Assembly (NCBI GenBank): GCA_018266935.1 | Contig: JAFDZL010000003.1 | Coordinates: 1 to 37,559, forward strand | Length of the DNA stretch: 37,559 bases | Direction: 5' to 3' | From: Bacteroidota bacterium | Lineage (GTDB): Bacteria > Bacteroidota > Bacteroidia > Sphingobacteriales > Sphingobacteriaceae | Shown here: in pieces, positions 1 to 8,340 of the stretch | How positions within the stretch are numbered: the stretch's first letter is position 1 | Layout: each line of letters opens with the position of its first letter | Program-made: the position numbers and the translations under genes | The notes under the pieces: generated by a model | What the model saw: only the letters and a program-made list of their open reading frames with translations | Told to the model about the DNA's origin: nothing | Database searches by the model: none

Positions 1-2
1 AC

Positions 3-1850
3 GCATCAGCCCCGGGTGCATTCAAACCCGCAGGCTACCTTGCAAAGCCCGAAGAGCTAAGGCAATTAGCTGCTTTTTTCTTTTGGGGGTCATGGGTCTG
101 CGGTGTTGAAAGGCCGGGAGAGAAGTACAGCTATACCAATAACTGGCCATACGATCCACTGGCGGGAAATACGACCACATCTGAGATCATTTTATGGAGC
201 ATTGTAGGTTCCCTGGGGCTTGTTATAGGCCTGGGTTTGGTGTTATATTATCATGGACGGCTGGATAAACTGAACGACGAAACATATACCAGCAAAACCC
301 AGCCATTAATGACGCGGGCCGAAGTAGAAAAGTTTCAACCCGGTAAGATTCAGCGGGCCACCTATAAATTTTTTTATGCAGCTATTTTACTTTTTGCGGT
401 ACAGGTTCTGGCCGGCATACTAACTGTTCATGACTTTGTCGGATTTACCCGTTTCTGGGGGTTTGATATATCTAAACTGCTGCCCATTACAGTAACCAGG
501 AGCTGGCACGTCCAATTGTCTTTATTGTGGATATCTGCCTGCTGGATCGGCGCATCCTTTTTTATGATGTCGCTGGTTTCACCGGATCAGCCTAAAAAGC
601 AGCTTATCCTGATCAACATGCTTTTCTGGCTGATCATTGTGCTCGTTGCAGGCTCGTTTGCAGGGATATTTCTTGGCCCGAAAGGGTTTCTGCCCCAATT
701 ATGGTATTGGTTTGGCCACCAGGGCTGGGAATACGTGGAACTGGGCAAGGTCTGGCAAATGTTACTTGGTGCAGCATTTGTACTTTGGGCCGTGATCATC
801 TATCGCGGCGTCAAGCCGGTGATGAAGGTAAAACAACCCTGGGCGCTGCCCAATTGGTTGTTATATGCCATCGGCAGCGTTATCATCCTGTTTATATCGG
901 GCTTTATCGCCACGCCGAAAACAAATTTTGTGATCACGGATTTTTGGCGATGGATGGTCGTGCACATGTGGGCCGAAGCATTTTTTGAGGTATTTACCAC
1001 GGTTTTGATCGGTTATTTTATGGTAATGATGGGACTTGTCAATAAACAGGCGGTAATCCGTGTCATTTACCTGGCGACATTGTTATTTCTCGGCTCGGGT
1101 TTGCTTGGCATTTCTCATAATTTTTACTGGAATGCCAAGACGGTGAGCACTGTAGCGCTCGGGTCCGTTTTTTCGACCTTACAGGTTATCCCATTAATAC
1201 TGCTGACGCTTGAGGCCTGGCGCTTTGCCAAACTGCCGAAGTTATTGGAGAACGGTAACGGCGCCGCAAAAAATTTAAGTAAGCGGTTCGGCTTCAGTGA
1301 AGTGTTTCTCTTTTTAATCGCCGTTAATTTCTGGAACTTTTTCGGTGCCGGGGTGCTGGGCTTTATCATCAACCTGCCGGTTGCCAATTATTATGAACAT
1401 GGTACTTATCTGACCGTTAACCATGGCCATGCGGCATTAATGGGTGTCTATGGAAATCTCGCATTAGCGGTCGTTTTGTTTTGCGCCCAATTACTGACGA
1501 AGACGGAATGGTGGAAGCCGCGCTTGATCCGGACAGCCTTCTGGTCCGTCAATATCGGGTTACTATTGATGGTTCTGCTCGACCTTTTCCCTGTCGGTAT
1601 CTGGCAGTTCAAAACCGTTACTGAACAGGGATTGTGGTATGCCCGCAGCCATTCATTCGTTGAAAGCGACGGCTTCCAAAGATTCACCTGGATGCGAATT
1701 ATCGGCGGCGCCTTATTCACTGTTGGTGGTGTTATTCCGCTTACCTGGTTTGTTTTAAGAGGCAGGAGGTGGTTAAAAAAAGCTGAGGTGACCGATATGC
1801 CCGTTACTGAAAAAGTTGCAATGCCGGTTGCTGAAGTACCGGCTTTATAA
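3..1850 (+). CDS. norZ: Quinol-dependent nitric oxide reductase (qNOR), 3' part
   Basis: Integral-membrane enzyme of the heme-copper oxidase superfamily that reduces two NO to N2O using quinol electrons. The reading frame is open from the window edge: before the first usable internal start come about 78 more in-frame residues, including ERPGEKYSYTNNWPYDP, typical of the qNOR linker before the catalytic core. About 615 residues are visible; the family is roughly 750 long, so the N-terminus lies outside. Seen: many hydrophobic helices; a heme-ligand segment TRSWHVQLSLLW (H near base 507); HMWAEAFFEVFTT (base ~960), where His and Glu fit the non-heme iron site; GISHNFYW; and NHGHAALMGVYG (base ~1420). 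The tail is a short hydrophilic extension. A DGC-domain gene starts 8 bp downstream, suggesting one transcript. Family assignment is firm. Confidence 0.93.
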   Translation, partial: ASAPGAFKPAGYLAKPEELRQLAAFFFWGSWVCGVERPGEKYSYTNNWPYDPLAGNTTTSEIILWSIVGSLGLVIGLGLVLYYHGRLDKLNDETYTSKTQPLMTRAEVEKFQPGKIQRATYKFFYAAILLFAVQVLAGILTVHDFVGFTRFWGFDISKLLPITVTRSWHVQLSLLWISACWIGASFFMMSLVSPDQPKKQLILINMLFWLIIVLVAGSFAGIFLGPKGFLPQLWYWFGHQGWEYVELGKVWQMLLGAAFVLWAVIIYRGVKPVMKVKQPWALPNWLLYAIGSVIILFISGFIATPKTNFVITDFWRWMVVHMWAEAFFEVFTTVLIGYFMVMMGLVNKQAVIRVIYLATLLFLGSGLLGISHNFYWNAKTVSTVALGSVFSTLQVIPLILLTLEAWRFAKLPKLLENGNGAAKNLSKRFGFSEVFLFLIAVNFWNFFGAGVLGFIINLPVANYYEHGTYLTVNHGHAALMGVYGNLALAVVLFCAQLLTKTEWWKPRLIRTAFWSVNIGLLLMVLLDLFPVGIWQFKTVTEQGLWYARSHSFVESDGFQRFTWMRIIGGALFTVGGVIPLTWFVLRGRRWLKKAEVTDMPVTEKVAMPVAEVPAL

Positions 1851-1858
1851 AGGTATCC

Positions 1859-2272
1859 ATGTTAAAAAATGAAAATATGAAACCCATTGTTTATTCCTGT
1901 TCAGGCTGTTCGAGCGCGGCCCAAATGGCCAATTATATTGCAGTTCAGCTCGACAGGAGAGAAGTTGCGGAAATGTCGTGTATAGCCGGGGTTGGCGGTA
2001 ACGTCAAAAAACTGGTCCGAACGGCGCTATCCGGCCGTAAGATCGTCGTTATCGATGGATGTCCGCTCGCTTGTGCCAGGGCTTGTCTGAATAACCACGC
2101 CGTGGAGCCGGATATGCATATTGAGCTGACTGATTTTGGTGTTGCCAAACGACAGCACGCCGATTTCGATCAGCAGCAGGCGGATGAAATATTGGAGATC
2201 GTCCAAACCATGACCAGAGAACTTGCAGACGGCGAATGCACTGTTAAAACGATAGGGTATGATGCCGGATAG
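1859..2272 (+). CDS. DGC-domain putative zinc-binding protein
   Basis: Small cytoplasmic cysteine-rich protein (137 residues) of the DGC family, named for a conserved Asp-Gly-Cys. Seen: CSGC at residues 14-17, MSCIAGVGG around 39-47 and IDGCPLACARACL at 65-77, giving at least six conserved cysteines that probably bind a metal. The biochemical role of the family is not established; members often sit beside respiratory or nitrosative-stress genes, as here. The start lies 8 bp after the nitric oxide reductase stop with an AAAGG-like sequence just ahead; a second in-frame ATG at 1877 is possible. The end overlaps the next gene by 14 bp, supporting an operon. Function in NO response is inference from context. 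Confidence 0.85.
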   Translation: MLKNENMKPIVYSCSGCSSAAQMANYIAVQLDRREVAEMSCIAGVGGNVKKLVRTALSGRKIVVIDGCPLACARACLNNHAVEPDMHIELTDFGVAKRQHADFDQQQADEILEIVQTMTRELADGECTVKTIGYDAG

Positions 2273-2696
2273 CATTGCGGACTTTTTGAACGACCAGACG
2301 TGTGCCACCATTTGCTGCATAGACGCGGCCGGTAATCCTTATTGTTTCAATTGTTTTTACGCGTTTAACAGGGAAAATAACTTACTATACTTTAAATCGC
2401 CGCGTGAGACGTGCCACGCAGGATTGCTTGCAATAAATCCGGCGATAGCTGGCACAGTACTTCCCGACAAACTGAATAAAGCTGCGACAAAGGGCGTGCA
2501 GCTGAAAGGAAAAATTCTTGATGGAATGCATCCGATGACAAAAGATGCTTACACCGCCTATCATAAGAAATACCCAGCAGCATTGATGATCACCGGTCAG
2601 GTGTTTGTCGTTAAATTGGATGCGATAAAAATGAAGGATAGCAAATTGGGCCTGGGTAAAAAGATGCTATGGAAAAGAGACTCAAGTTTTATTTGA
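2259..2696 (+). CDS. YhbP-like (UPF0306) flavin split-barrel protein
   Basis: A 145-residue cytoplasmic protein resembling E. coli YhbP, a member of the pyridoxamine-phosphate-oxidase-like FMN-binding split-barrel fold. The diagnostic match is the C-terminal LGLGKKMLWKRDS, nearly the E. coli ending, plus the central AGTVLPDK and GVQLKGKI segments. Length matches the family. It has four cysteines near the N-terminus (residues 15-32), more than usual. The gene begins ATGATG inside the last codons of the DGC gene, so translational coupling is likely, and the transcript ends in a strong hairpin directly after the stop. Cofactor and substrate are unknown; a flavin or heme-linked redox role beside NO reductase is plausible but unproven. 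Confidence 0.82.
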   Translation: MMPDSIADFLNDQTCATICCIDAAGNPYCFNCFYAFNRENNLLYFKSPRETCHAGLLAINPAIAGTVLPDKLNKAATKGVQLKGKILDGMHPMTKDAYTAYHKKYPAALMITGQVFVVKLDAIKMKDSKLGLGKKMLWKRDSSFI

Positions 2697-2697
2697 G

Positions 2698-2726
2698 CCG
2701 GGCCGCGTGAGCGGCCCGGTTTGTTT
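2698..2726 (+). terminator. Intrinsic terminator of the qNOR-DGC-YhbP operon
   Basis: Perfect 9-bp GC-rich stem CCGGGCCGC / GCGGCCCGG with a GTGA loop, followed by TTTGTTT, beginning 2 bases after the YhbP-like stop codon. Confidence 0.85.
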
Positions 2727-2787
2727 GCGGATATTACCGACGGTGGCTTTTAATTATTTTTTCATTAATTTTATAAAAATTAGCAAC

Positions 2788-3051
2788 GTGGACAAGAATC
2801 AGGACTTGCCGGAATTGATGACTGAAATGCTTATTAAACAGGATAGGACAAATGAAATCCTTGAGCAATTTATGGCGGTTTCTGTTAAACAGTGGGAACA
2901 GCAGACAAAGTTCAATGAGCGTTTTTTTGATAAATTAGAAAAGCTGGAAAGAATACTTGAAAAGCTCATTCTATTAGAAGACCGGATCAAACATCTCGAA
3001 GATCTTGAGGAACGAGTTTCGAAAATTGAAAGTTTATTGAGGGCATCGTAA
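2788..3051 (+). CDS. Small coiled-coil protein
   Basis: Unrecognised protein of about 87 residues, highly charged and almost entirely helical. Heptad-like leucine/isoleucine spacing runs through LEKLERILEKLILLEDRIKH and continues to the C-terminus, so it probably forms a coiled coil. The reading frame is open back to a GTG at 2707, but that codon lies in the loop of the upstream terminator, so a GTG at 2788 (sequence beginning VDKNQDLPELMTEML) or the ATG at 2818 is more credible. Base composition is more AT-rich than the flanking operon. It converges on the YdeI-like gene with 10 bp between them. A partner protein is likely but cannot be named. Confidence 0.6.
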   Translation: MDKNQDLPELMTEMLIKQDRTNEILEQFMAVSVKQWEQQTKFNERFFDKLEKLERILEKLILLEDRIKHLEDLEERVSKIESLLRAS

Positions 3052-3061
3052 ACCTAAGCTG

Positions 3062-3721
3062 CTATTTTTCCGCCGGATTCTTCTTCCCCGCAACCAGTTT
3101 ATCAACCATTTTTACTAACCGCTCTTCACGTGTTTTATCCTGTTTGGCTGTCAATATCCAAAGCACATATTCCTTACGGTTCGACCAGGAGAGCTTTTCA
3201 TAATTGCCGAGAGCCTGAGGGTTGTGCTCCAAAGCTTGCTTAATATCATCGCGCAGGATGATAGACTTCTTATCCACGTCGATCCATTGGCCGTATTCAT
3301 TTTGCCTGATCTCATCCGCGGCGATATTGGAGATTTTTGCCTGGCCGATTGGCCGGAAGCGGGAGGCTGTCCAAATTTCATCCACCGCTATAGCCGCAAC
3401 AGGCTCCAAACCGTAATTGGTCACCATGCTCCAGTCGCCCATCATGGCCAGGTCGCTTTGCATACCCGAGCTTTTCTTTGGTGAAGAGATCCAGAATACG
3501 GTATCCGGTTTTAAGGTTGGCACCACGACTTTCAGGTTTTCGGTCAGCTCGTGGCTACTCTTCGCGAATAATTGCACGCCGTCAAAAGCGCCTTTCGCTT
3601 CAAAAGAGGTTGTAACACCTTCAGGTAAAGGTTCCAGAGCGGCTAAATAATTCGCAGGGGCGTTAAAGAACAACCAGTTTTTGCCGGGTTTGATGAGGAG
3701 TTTTTTGGCTAACGGCGACAT
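3062..3721 (-). CDS. YdeI/OmpD-associated family protein with DUF3052-like N-terminus
   Basis: A 219-residue cytoplasmic protein. The C-terminal ~60 residues carry the YdeI/OmdA signature (YEKLSWSNRKEYVLWI followed by TREERLVKMVDKLVAGKK). The N-terminal ~130 residues, with LLIKPGKNWLFFNAPANY and VFWISSPKKSSG, resemble the DUF3052 fold, a methyltransferase-like domain lacking clear catalytic residues. YdeI relatives have been linked to stress and bacteriocin protection, but the mechanism is not known. Start is ATG at 3721. It is separated from the upstream TrmH-like gene by about 95 bp, so co-transcription is possible but unproven. No terminator was seen after it. Confidence 0.8.
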   Translation of the reverse strand: MSPLAKKLLIKPGKNWLFFNAPANYLAALEPLPEGVTTSFEAKGAFDGVQLFAKSSHELTENLKVVVPTLKPDTVFWISSPKKSSGMQSDLAMMGDWSMVTNYGLEPVAAIAVDEIWTASRFRPIGQAKISNIAADEIRQNEYGQWIDVDKKSIILRDDIKQALEHNPQALGNYEKLSWSNRKEYVLWILTAKQDKTREERLVKMVDKLVAGKKNPAEK

Positions 3722-3816
3722 TGTTTGAACACGATTTTCAGGATTTAACAGATAAACACGATCAAATCTAATCGTAAATTTCTTATAAATCTTTTCGTCC
3801 TGCTTATCGAAAATTG

Positions 3817-4347
3817 CTAAACGACCAACTTGTTAAAGAAATCCCAAAGGACAATCCCTGCCGAAACGACGATATTAAACGAATGCTTCGTGCCGAATTG
3901 CGGTATTTCGATACAGGCATCTATATTTTTCATTACGTCATCACTTACGCCGTTTACTTCGTTGCCGAAGATCAGGGCGTATTTTTTACCTGGTTCGGTC
4001 TTGAATTCATTCAGCATGATGCTTTTCTCAGCTTGTTCGATGGCAATGATGGTATAGCCATCCTTGCGTAGTTCTTCAACAGCTTGCAAAGCGTCGGCGT
4101 AGTAGCTCCAGTTAACGGATTGCGTAGCTCCCAATGCCGTTTTTTCGATCTCGCGATGCGGCGGCTGACCGGTGATACCGCAAAGGCATATCTTTTCGAC
4201 AGCAAAACCATCGCAGGTGCGGAAAACGGAGCCCACGTTGTGCATGCTGCGCACATTGTCTAAAACGACGACAATAGGCAACTTTTCCTGTTCCTTAAAT
4301 TCGGAGATGGAAGCGCGGTTAAGTTCGTCGAGTTTAAGCTTGCGCAA
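3817..4347 (-). CDS. SpoU/TrmH-family RNA 2'-O-methyltransferase
   Basis: SPOUT-fold methyltransferase that transfers a methyl group from S-adenosylmethionine to a ribose in tRNA or rRNA. All three SpoU motifs are visible: NVRSMHNVGSVFRTCD (residues 31-46; conserved Asn and Arg), ALIFGNEVNGVSDD (~124-137) and IPQFGTKHSFNIVVSAG (~148-164), which form the trefoil-knot cofactor site. At 176 residues it is a single-domain member without the N-terminal RNA-binding extension of RlmB, so substrate cannot be assigned. The start is TTG at 4347: no ATG occurs between the upstream in-frame stop and this codon, and MRKLKLDELNR is a typical beginning. It lies 52 bp downstream of galK. Confidence 0.9.
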   Translation of the reverse strand: MRKLKLDELNRASISEFKEQEKLPIVVVLDNVRSMHNVGSVFRTCDGFAVEKICLCGITGQPPHREIEKTALGATQSVNWSYYADALQAVEELRKDGYTIIAIEQAEKSIMLNEFKTEPGKKYALIFGNEVNGVSDDVMKNIDACIEIPQFGTKHSFNIVVSAGIVLWDFFNKLVV

Positions 4348-4359
4348 TGCCGGTGATTT

Positions 4360-4381
4360 GAGACCAGAGATCAGTGATTAG
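4360..4381. repeat. Intergenic degenerate word tract (GAGAT/GATTAG class)
   Basis: Between galK and the TrmH-like gene. The stretch repeats GAGA-type words: GAGACCAGAGATCAGTGATT. Read on the minus strand it contains CTGATCTCT, a 9-mer also present in the tract at 26775-26805. See the finding on word tracts. Confidence 0.45.
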
Positions 4382-4399
4382 TTATGGCAAAGTTAGCGA

Positions 4400-5569
4400 T
4401 TATGAATTTGCCAGTTCCTTTAATACGCCAACACCATCGCCGATAGAAGAAGAATAAACCGATGGTGCATAACCGATCTTCGCGGTATAATATTCGATCA
4501 TCCCTTTGCTGAACCGGTCGAAGCCGTTTTGCTTCACCAGGGCGATACCGCATCCTCCGAACCCGGCGCCCGTCATGCGCGCGCCGGCCACATCAGGGTT
4601 GGTTTTGCCGTATTCGGCAATGGCATCCAGTTCTTTGCCGCTAACCTCGTACAGATTTTTAAGCGAATCGTGCGAGGCGTACATCAGCCTGCCGAATTCA
4701 TTCAGGTCGTGTGCAGCCAGGGCTTCAGCAGCCTGTTTTACACGGTCGTTTTCTTCGATCACATGTGTGGCGCGTTTAAGTACTGTTGTATCTTCGATCA
4801 GATGCTGATACTTCCTGAAAGTAGCGGCATCTATATCGCAAAGGTTTTGGATATCGAGTTCCTGCTGCAGCGCTTTCAGGGCCGCCTGGCATTCCTGCAC
4901 GCGTTCATTGTATTTGGATTCGGCCAGTTTGCGGGGTTTATTGGTATTGATGATCGCCAGGCAATATTCCCCCAGGTTGCTATCGACAGCCTTGTATTCC
5001 AGCGAATCGCAGTTCAGCATCAAGGCTTTATCTTTTTCGCCGAAAGCTACAGCGAACTGGTCCATGATACCGCAGTTTACGCCGATGAATTCGTTTTCCA
5101 CCTCTTTGGAAAGCTGCACCAATTCGAGCTTTGAATAGCCGCATTCGAATAGGTCGTTCAGCATATAAGCCGTCACTACCTCGATAGAAGCGGAAGAGGA
5201 CAGACCAGAGCTGATGGGGATATCGCCATAAAAAAGTAAGTCGAGGCCCTTTAGTTCATTATGCTGTTTCAGGAAATAGTCGATAATACCTAATGGATAA
5301 TTGTACCAGTGTTCTTTGGTTTTGGAATAACCTTGCTGCAGCGGAATATCGAGCTTATCGTCGAAGTTCAGGCTCCTGAAACGGAAAACACCTTCATCGT
5401 TAACTGACGCCAGCACGTAAGTGCCGAAAGTAATGGCGCAGGGCATCACCAGGCCGCCGTTGTAGTCGATGTGTTCTCCGATCAGGTTTACCCTTCCGGG
5501 CGAGAAATAAGCGTTTTCGGCTTCTTTGTTAAATATTTTCCTGTATTCAGCGTGCAAGTTATTCTTCAT
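4400..5569 (-). CDS. galK: Galactokinase
   Basis: GHMP-family kinase phosphorylating alpha-D-galactose to galactose 1-phosphate with ATP, first step of the Leloir pathway. Seen: galactokinase signature GRVNLIGEHIDYNGG (residues 25-39); GHMP ATP-binding loop PISSGLSSSASIEV (~115); catalytic-base region NCGIMDQFAVAFGEKD (~160), with the Asp; and the C-terminal glycine-rich GARMTGAGFGGCGIALV. Its 389 residues match the family. The frame is open to 5593, but the ATG at 5569 (MKNNLHAEYRK) fits the normal N-terminus. No galT, galE or galactose transporter adjoins it, which is unusual for a gal gene and implies the pathway is dispersed. Confidence 0.96.
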   Translation of the reverse strand: MKNNLHAEYRKIFNKEAENAYFSPGRVNLIGEHIDYNGGLVMPCAITFGTYVLASVNDEGVFRFRSLNFDDKLDIPLQQGYSKTKEHWYNYPLGIIDYFLKQHNELKGLDLLFYGDIPISSGLSSSASIEVVTAYMLNDLFECGYSKLELVQLSKEVENEFIGVNCGIMDQFAVAFGEKDKALMLNCDSLEYKAVDSNLGEYCLAIINTNKPRKLAESKYNERVQECQAALKALQQELDIQNLCDIDAATFRKYQHLIEDTTVLKRATHVIEENDRVKQAAEALAAHDLNEFGRLMYASHDSLKNLYEVSGKELDAIAEYGKTNPDVAGARMTGAGFGGCGIALVKQNGFDRFSKGMIEYYTAKIGYAPSVYSSSIGDGVGVLKELANS

Positions 5570-5699
5570 TCTAAAAATAATAACGGAAGACAAATATTGT
5601 AAATTTTACACTTATTCCCGGCCATTCATCCGTTTTTTGGCAATAATAATGGAGCCGACCCTGACTGCCCGTGCCGGTGCTTGTGATTGGTTGGCGCAT

Positions 5700-5730
5700 A
5701 AAATAAAAAAGCACCGGCTAATGCGGTGCT
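5700..5730 (-). terminator. Intrinsic terminator of the lipoprotein gene
   Basis: On the minus strand a stem AGCACCGC / GCCGGTGCT with a short ATTA loop is followed by TTTTTTATTTT. It lies about 20 bp after the lipoprotein stop codon and separates it from galK. Confidence 0.8.
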
Positions 5731-5752
5731 CGTAATATTCAAAATAAAGTCA

Positions 5753-6532
5753 TTAGTGCCTTTTGCATTCACCCGAACCCAGGTTGATTGTATAGCTTGA
5801 ACCACCGGTAACATTAAGGGTAACGGTACCATTTCCATTGAACGTAATGGTGCCGCTGTAGCTGTAATTTACTTTTCCGGCGGTGCCAGTCAGGGTAAAT
5901 GTACCTGACCCGCTAACAATTGCCCTGCCCGGTTTTGACAATGTCAGATTGGTGATCACTACGTCAAGGTAGCTGTTGCCTGAAGCTTTATTGCCAACCT
6001 GCGACTGAAATGTACCATGACGCTTAAAATCGCCATTGATCACAAAATTTGCGGCAGCCTGGGTAAGGCCGGCAATAGTTGCATTTGCTGTGTCTTTGGC
6101 TGTAGTGGAGATCCGCGGACCGCTGAACGAGCCGCTGGAGACCATCGTGTTGACCAGGTTGTCAGGCTGTGACTGCGCATTACAGTTCAACGTGTGGGAA
6201 TACTTCCTAAAATAATTGAAGGAAACTGACGAATCGGAGCCCGAATGGGTGACACTGTCCGTTAAAGTAGTACCACAAGCCTGATGTTCGGAAGCCAGGC
6301 CCACTGAATTCACTGACGGGCCGCCAACGGAGGCCACGATTGCGGCATTAGCTGAAATGTCGTCAGCCATCGAGGCGACACCACCGGAATTAGAGGACAG
6401 CGCGCTGGCAGCCAAATCGGCGGCCTGGTCGGTTGACACAGAGCCGGATGCAGAAGTGCTGTCTTTCTTACATGCAGATATGCTGAAAAACGCCAGCGCG
6501 ACTGCGATCATAGATAGTTTTAAAGTTTTCAT
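5753..6532 (-). CDS. Ser/Thr/Gly-rich lipoprotein, function unknown
   Basis: A 259-residue exported protein. The N-terminus MKTLKLSMIAVALAFFSISA followed by Cys-Lys-Lys-Asp is a lipoprotein signal with cleavage before Cys21. After it comes a low-complexity Ala/Ser region and then a C-terminal half full of alternating Ser, Thr, Gly and Asn, such as GTFTLTGTAGKVNYSYSGTI, suggesting beta strands. Cysteines near residues 86 and 116 and close to the C-terminus (GECKRH) could form a disulfide. No family is recognised. It has its own terminator and stands alone; probably an outer-membrane-anchored protein typical of Bacteroidota. Confidence 0.8.
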   Translation of the reverse strand: MKTLKLSMIAVALAFFSISACKKDSTSASGSVSTDQAADLAASALSSNSGGVASMADDISANAAIVASVGGPSVNSVGLASEHQACGTTLTDSVTHSGSDSSVSFNYFRKYSHTLNCNAQSQPDNLVNTMVSSGSFSGPRISTTAKDTANATIAGLTQAAANFVINGDFKRHGTFQSQVGNKASGNSYLDVVITNLTLSKPGRAIVSGSGTFTLTGTAGKVNYSYSGTITFNGNGTVTLNVTGGSSYTINLGSGECKRH

Positions 6533-6880
6533 TTTTTAAAGGGGGTTTATGTTTGTAATGCGTATGTGACATTGGAATGACGGAAAGGTTTAAACCGGGC
6601 GAATAAATTTTCCTTTGGCGTTAATCTTTTGGTCTCGTTTAGCCCGCGCCTGGGAAATTTAAAAAATACCCCCGCCTGAGCAGGGGTATTCGTCAAATTT
6701 AACCTTACACCTATGAACTTGTAATTAAACTTATTGGCTTTTACGCGGTTATATGTACGAAGGTTTTGGGCAAAACGAAAAAGTTATCCACAAATCGCCA
6801 TGCTATCTAACTGATAATCTTTGAGATACAATATGGATCAGCCCGCTTTAACTGGCTTTTAAAACGCGCTGATTTTCATC
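6533..6880. other. Gene-free gap between lipoprotein and aldo/keto reductase genes
   Basis: 348 bp without a credible gene. It contains the leader of the lipoprotein gene on the right-to-left strand and one clear terminator hairpin (6655-6690). A weak inverted pair ATCAGC/GCTGAT lies near 6838-6869. No tRNA, riboswitch or recognisable small RNA was found. Confidence 0.5.
6655..6690 (-). terminator. Intrinsic terminator, minus strand
   Basis: 8-bp stem AATACCCC / GGGGTATT; on the minus strand it is followed by TTTTTTAAATTT. It probably ends transcription from the aldo/keto reductase gene, about 190 bp downstream of its stop. Confidence 0.7.
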
Positions 6881-7741
6881 TTAATGTGGGGCGATAATAT
6901 CGAGTGTTTCGAGGTCGCTATCGGTAAGTTCAAGTTGCGGAGCCTGCATATTCTCTTCCAAATGTTTTACGCTTGATGTACCGGGTATCAGCAAAATGTT
7001 GTCCGAATGATGGAGCAGCCAACTCAACGCAACCTGGTGCGGCGTGGCGCGATGTTTTGCAGCTGCCAGCCTGATTTTGTCATCCGCATCCACATTTCCG
7101 GCGCTTAAAGGGAACCAGGGGATGAAGGCGATATGATGATCGCGGCAATAGTCCAGTACCGGCTCCCATTCGCGGTTATCTACGCTGTATTTGTTTTGCA
7201 CGGATACCACGTCGAAATATTCCTGCGCTCTTTTGATGTCGTCAATACCGACCTCCGACAAACCGACATATCTTATTTTATCTTCTTCCTGCGCTTTCTT
7301 CAGAAATTCAAATGATCGTTCCGCAGGCACTTTGGGGTCTATCCGGTGTAACTGGTACAAGGCTATGCGCTCAAGCTTTAGTCTTTTCAGGCTGCCTTCC
7401 AGCGCTTCTTTCAAATGATCGGGGTGAGAATTCACCGGCCATTGATCGGGTCCGGAGCGTTCCAGCCCCCCTTTGGTCGCGATTACCAAATCCGGCGGGT
7501 AAGGATACAGTGCTTCTGCAATTAACTCTTCCGAAATATACGGTCCGTAGCTATCTGCGGTGTCGATGAAATTCACACCCAGTTCCACGGCGCGTTTCAA
7601 TACCCTTATTGCCTCCTCTTTATCTTCCGGCGGGCCCCAAATGCCTTTTCCCGTAATTCTCATCGCTCCGTAACCAAGCCGGTTCACGTCCAGTTCTCCG
7701 CCAATAGCGAAGGTCTTTTCAAATGATGTGATCGTTGCCAT
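6881..7741 (-). CDS. Aldo/keto reductase
   Basis: NADPH-type oxidoreductase with a TIM barrel that reduces aldehydes or ketones. The catalytic tetrad can be placed: Asp60 and Tyr65 in FIDTADSYG, Lys90 in VIATKGGLERSG, and His132 in LYQLHRID. The C-terminal IPGTSSVKHLEENM segment is the usual cofactor-binding loop. The 286-residue length is normal. It lies alone with its own likely promoter and a downstream terminator. The sequence resembles the large group of plant-type and bacterial aldo/keto reductases annotated as oxidoreductases; the substrate cannot be inferred from the context. Start is ATG at 7741, directly followed by the expected MATITSFEKTF beta-hairpin. Confidence 0.93.
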   Translation of the reverse strand: MATITSFEKTFAIGGELDVNRLGYGAMRITGKGIWGPPEDKEEAIRVLKRAVELGVNFIDTADSYGPYISEELIAEALYPYPPDLVIATKGGLERSGPDQWPVNSHPDHLKEALEGSLKRLKLERIALYQLHRIDPKVPAERSFEFLKKAQEEDKIRYVGLSEVGIDDIKRAQEYFDVVSVQNKYSVDNREWEPVLDYCRDHHIAFIPWFPLSAGNVDADDKIRLAAAKHRATPHQVALSWLLHHSDNILLIPGTSSVKHLEENMQAPQLELTDSDLETLDIIAPH

Positions 7742-7822
7742 AAAATTGATGTTTTAACTAAAAGTTTAACATCGGTCGCCGGCAAATGTTCAACCCGGGT
7801 TCGATCGGTTATTGGCATTTTT

Positions 7823-7854
7823 TTTGTTTTATAAAAATTGATTAAATTAGTTTG
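7823..7854 (+). promoter_or_regulatory. Candidate Bacteroidota-type promoter for the DUF6526 gene
   Basis: TTTG at 7823-7826, a 20-bp spacer, then TTAGTTTG at 7847-7854, one mismatch from the TAnnTTTG -7 consensus. It lies 24 bp before the ATG. Confidence 0.45.
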
Positions 7855-7877
7855 ATTAAACCCAAAACCCTTTAACA

Positions 7878-8315
7878 ATGAAAAAACAAAATTACGCTAA
7901 CCATCGCAGCCATTGGATACCCGGATATCATTTTGTGCTGAGTTCATTACTCATTTTGGGCACCATAATAGCCGCTGTGAACGCGTTGCGCCACCTGCCC
8001 AATCATGGAGGGTTTGTGAGTGCGATACTGATCGAAGACTCGTTTGCTTGCGGTCTGTTCTTCTTCTGGTTTACGAGGCAATTCCCTCTCAGAGTTCAGG
8101 ACAGGGCCATCCGTGCGGAAGAGAATCTCCGTCATTACGTGCTTACCGGCAAGTTGCTGGACCAACGCATCAATATGCGCCAAACCGCGGCATTGCGTTT
8201 TGCGCCCGATGAAGAATTTGTAGAGTTGGCCGGCAAGGCCGCGGAAGAAGGTTTGAGCCCCGACGAGATCAAACGAGCGGTTGTGGAGTGGCGCGCCGAT
8301 CACCACAGGGCATAG
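7878..8315 (+). CDS. DUF6526 family membrane protein
   Basis: A 145-residue protein with two predicted transmembrane helices (residues ~18-37 and ~47-66) followed by a charged cytoplasmic C-terminal part. The N-terminus KQNYANHRSHWIPGYHF is the characteristic opening of DUF6526 proteins, which are common in Bacteroidota and have no known role. The C-terminal half is helical and rich in Arg/Glu (RAIRAEENLRHYVLTGK; EGLSPDEIKRAVVEWRADH), suggesting a soluble interaction region. It is a single-gene unit, preceded by a good promoter candidate and followed by a bidirectional terminator shared with the convergent DUF1761 gene. Confidence 0.8.
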   Translation: MKKQNYANHRSHWIPGYHFVLSSLLILGTIIAAVNALRHLPNHGGFVSAILIEDSFACGLFFFWFTRQFPLRVQDRAIRAEENLRHYVLTGKLLDQRINMRQTAALRFAPDEEFVELAGKAAEEGLSPDEIKRAVVEWRADHHRA

Positions 8316-8340
8316 CAATTATTGCAAGTATTGTTATTAT

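Noticed and set aside
2707-2787. N-terminal extension of the coiled-coil protein from GTG 2707
   Set aside because: That start is inside the loop of the upstream terminator hairpin.
4529-5134. Open frame of about 200 codons on the plus strand
   Set aside because: Lies entirely antisense to galK, which has all family motifs; the translation shows no domain.
6691-6880. Possible small RNA downstream of the aldo/keto reductase gene
   Set aside because: Only a weak 6-bp inverted pair and no promoter-terminator arrangement on one strand.
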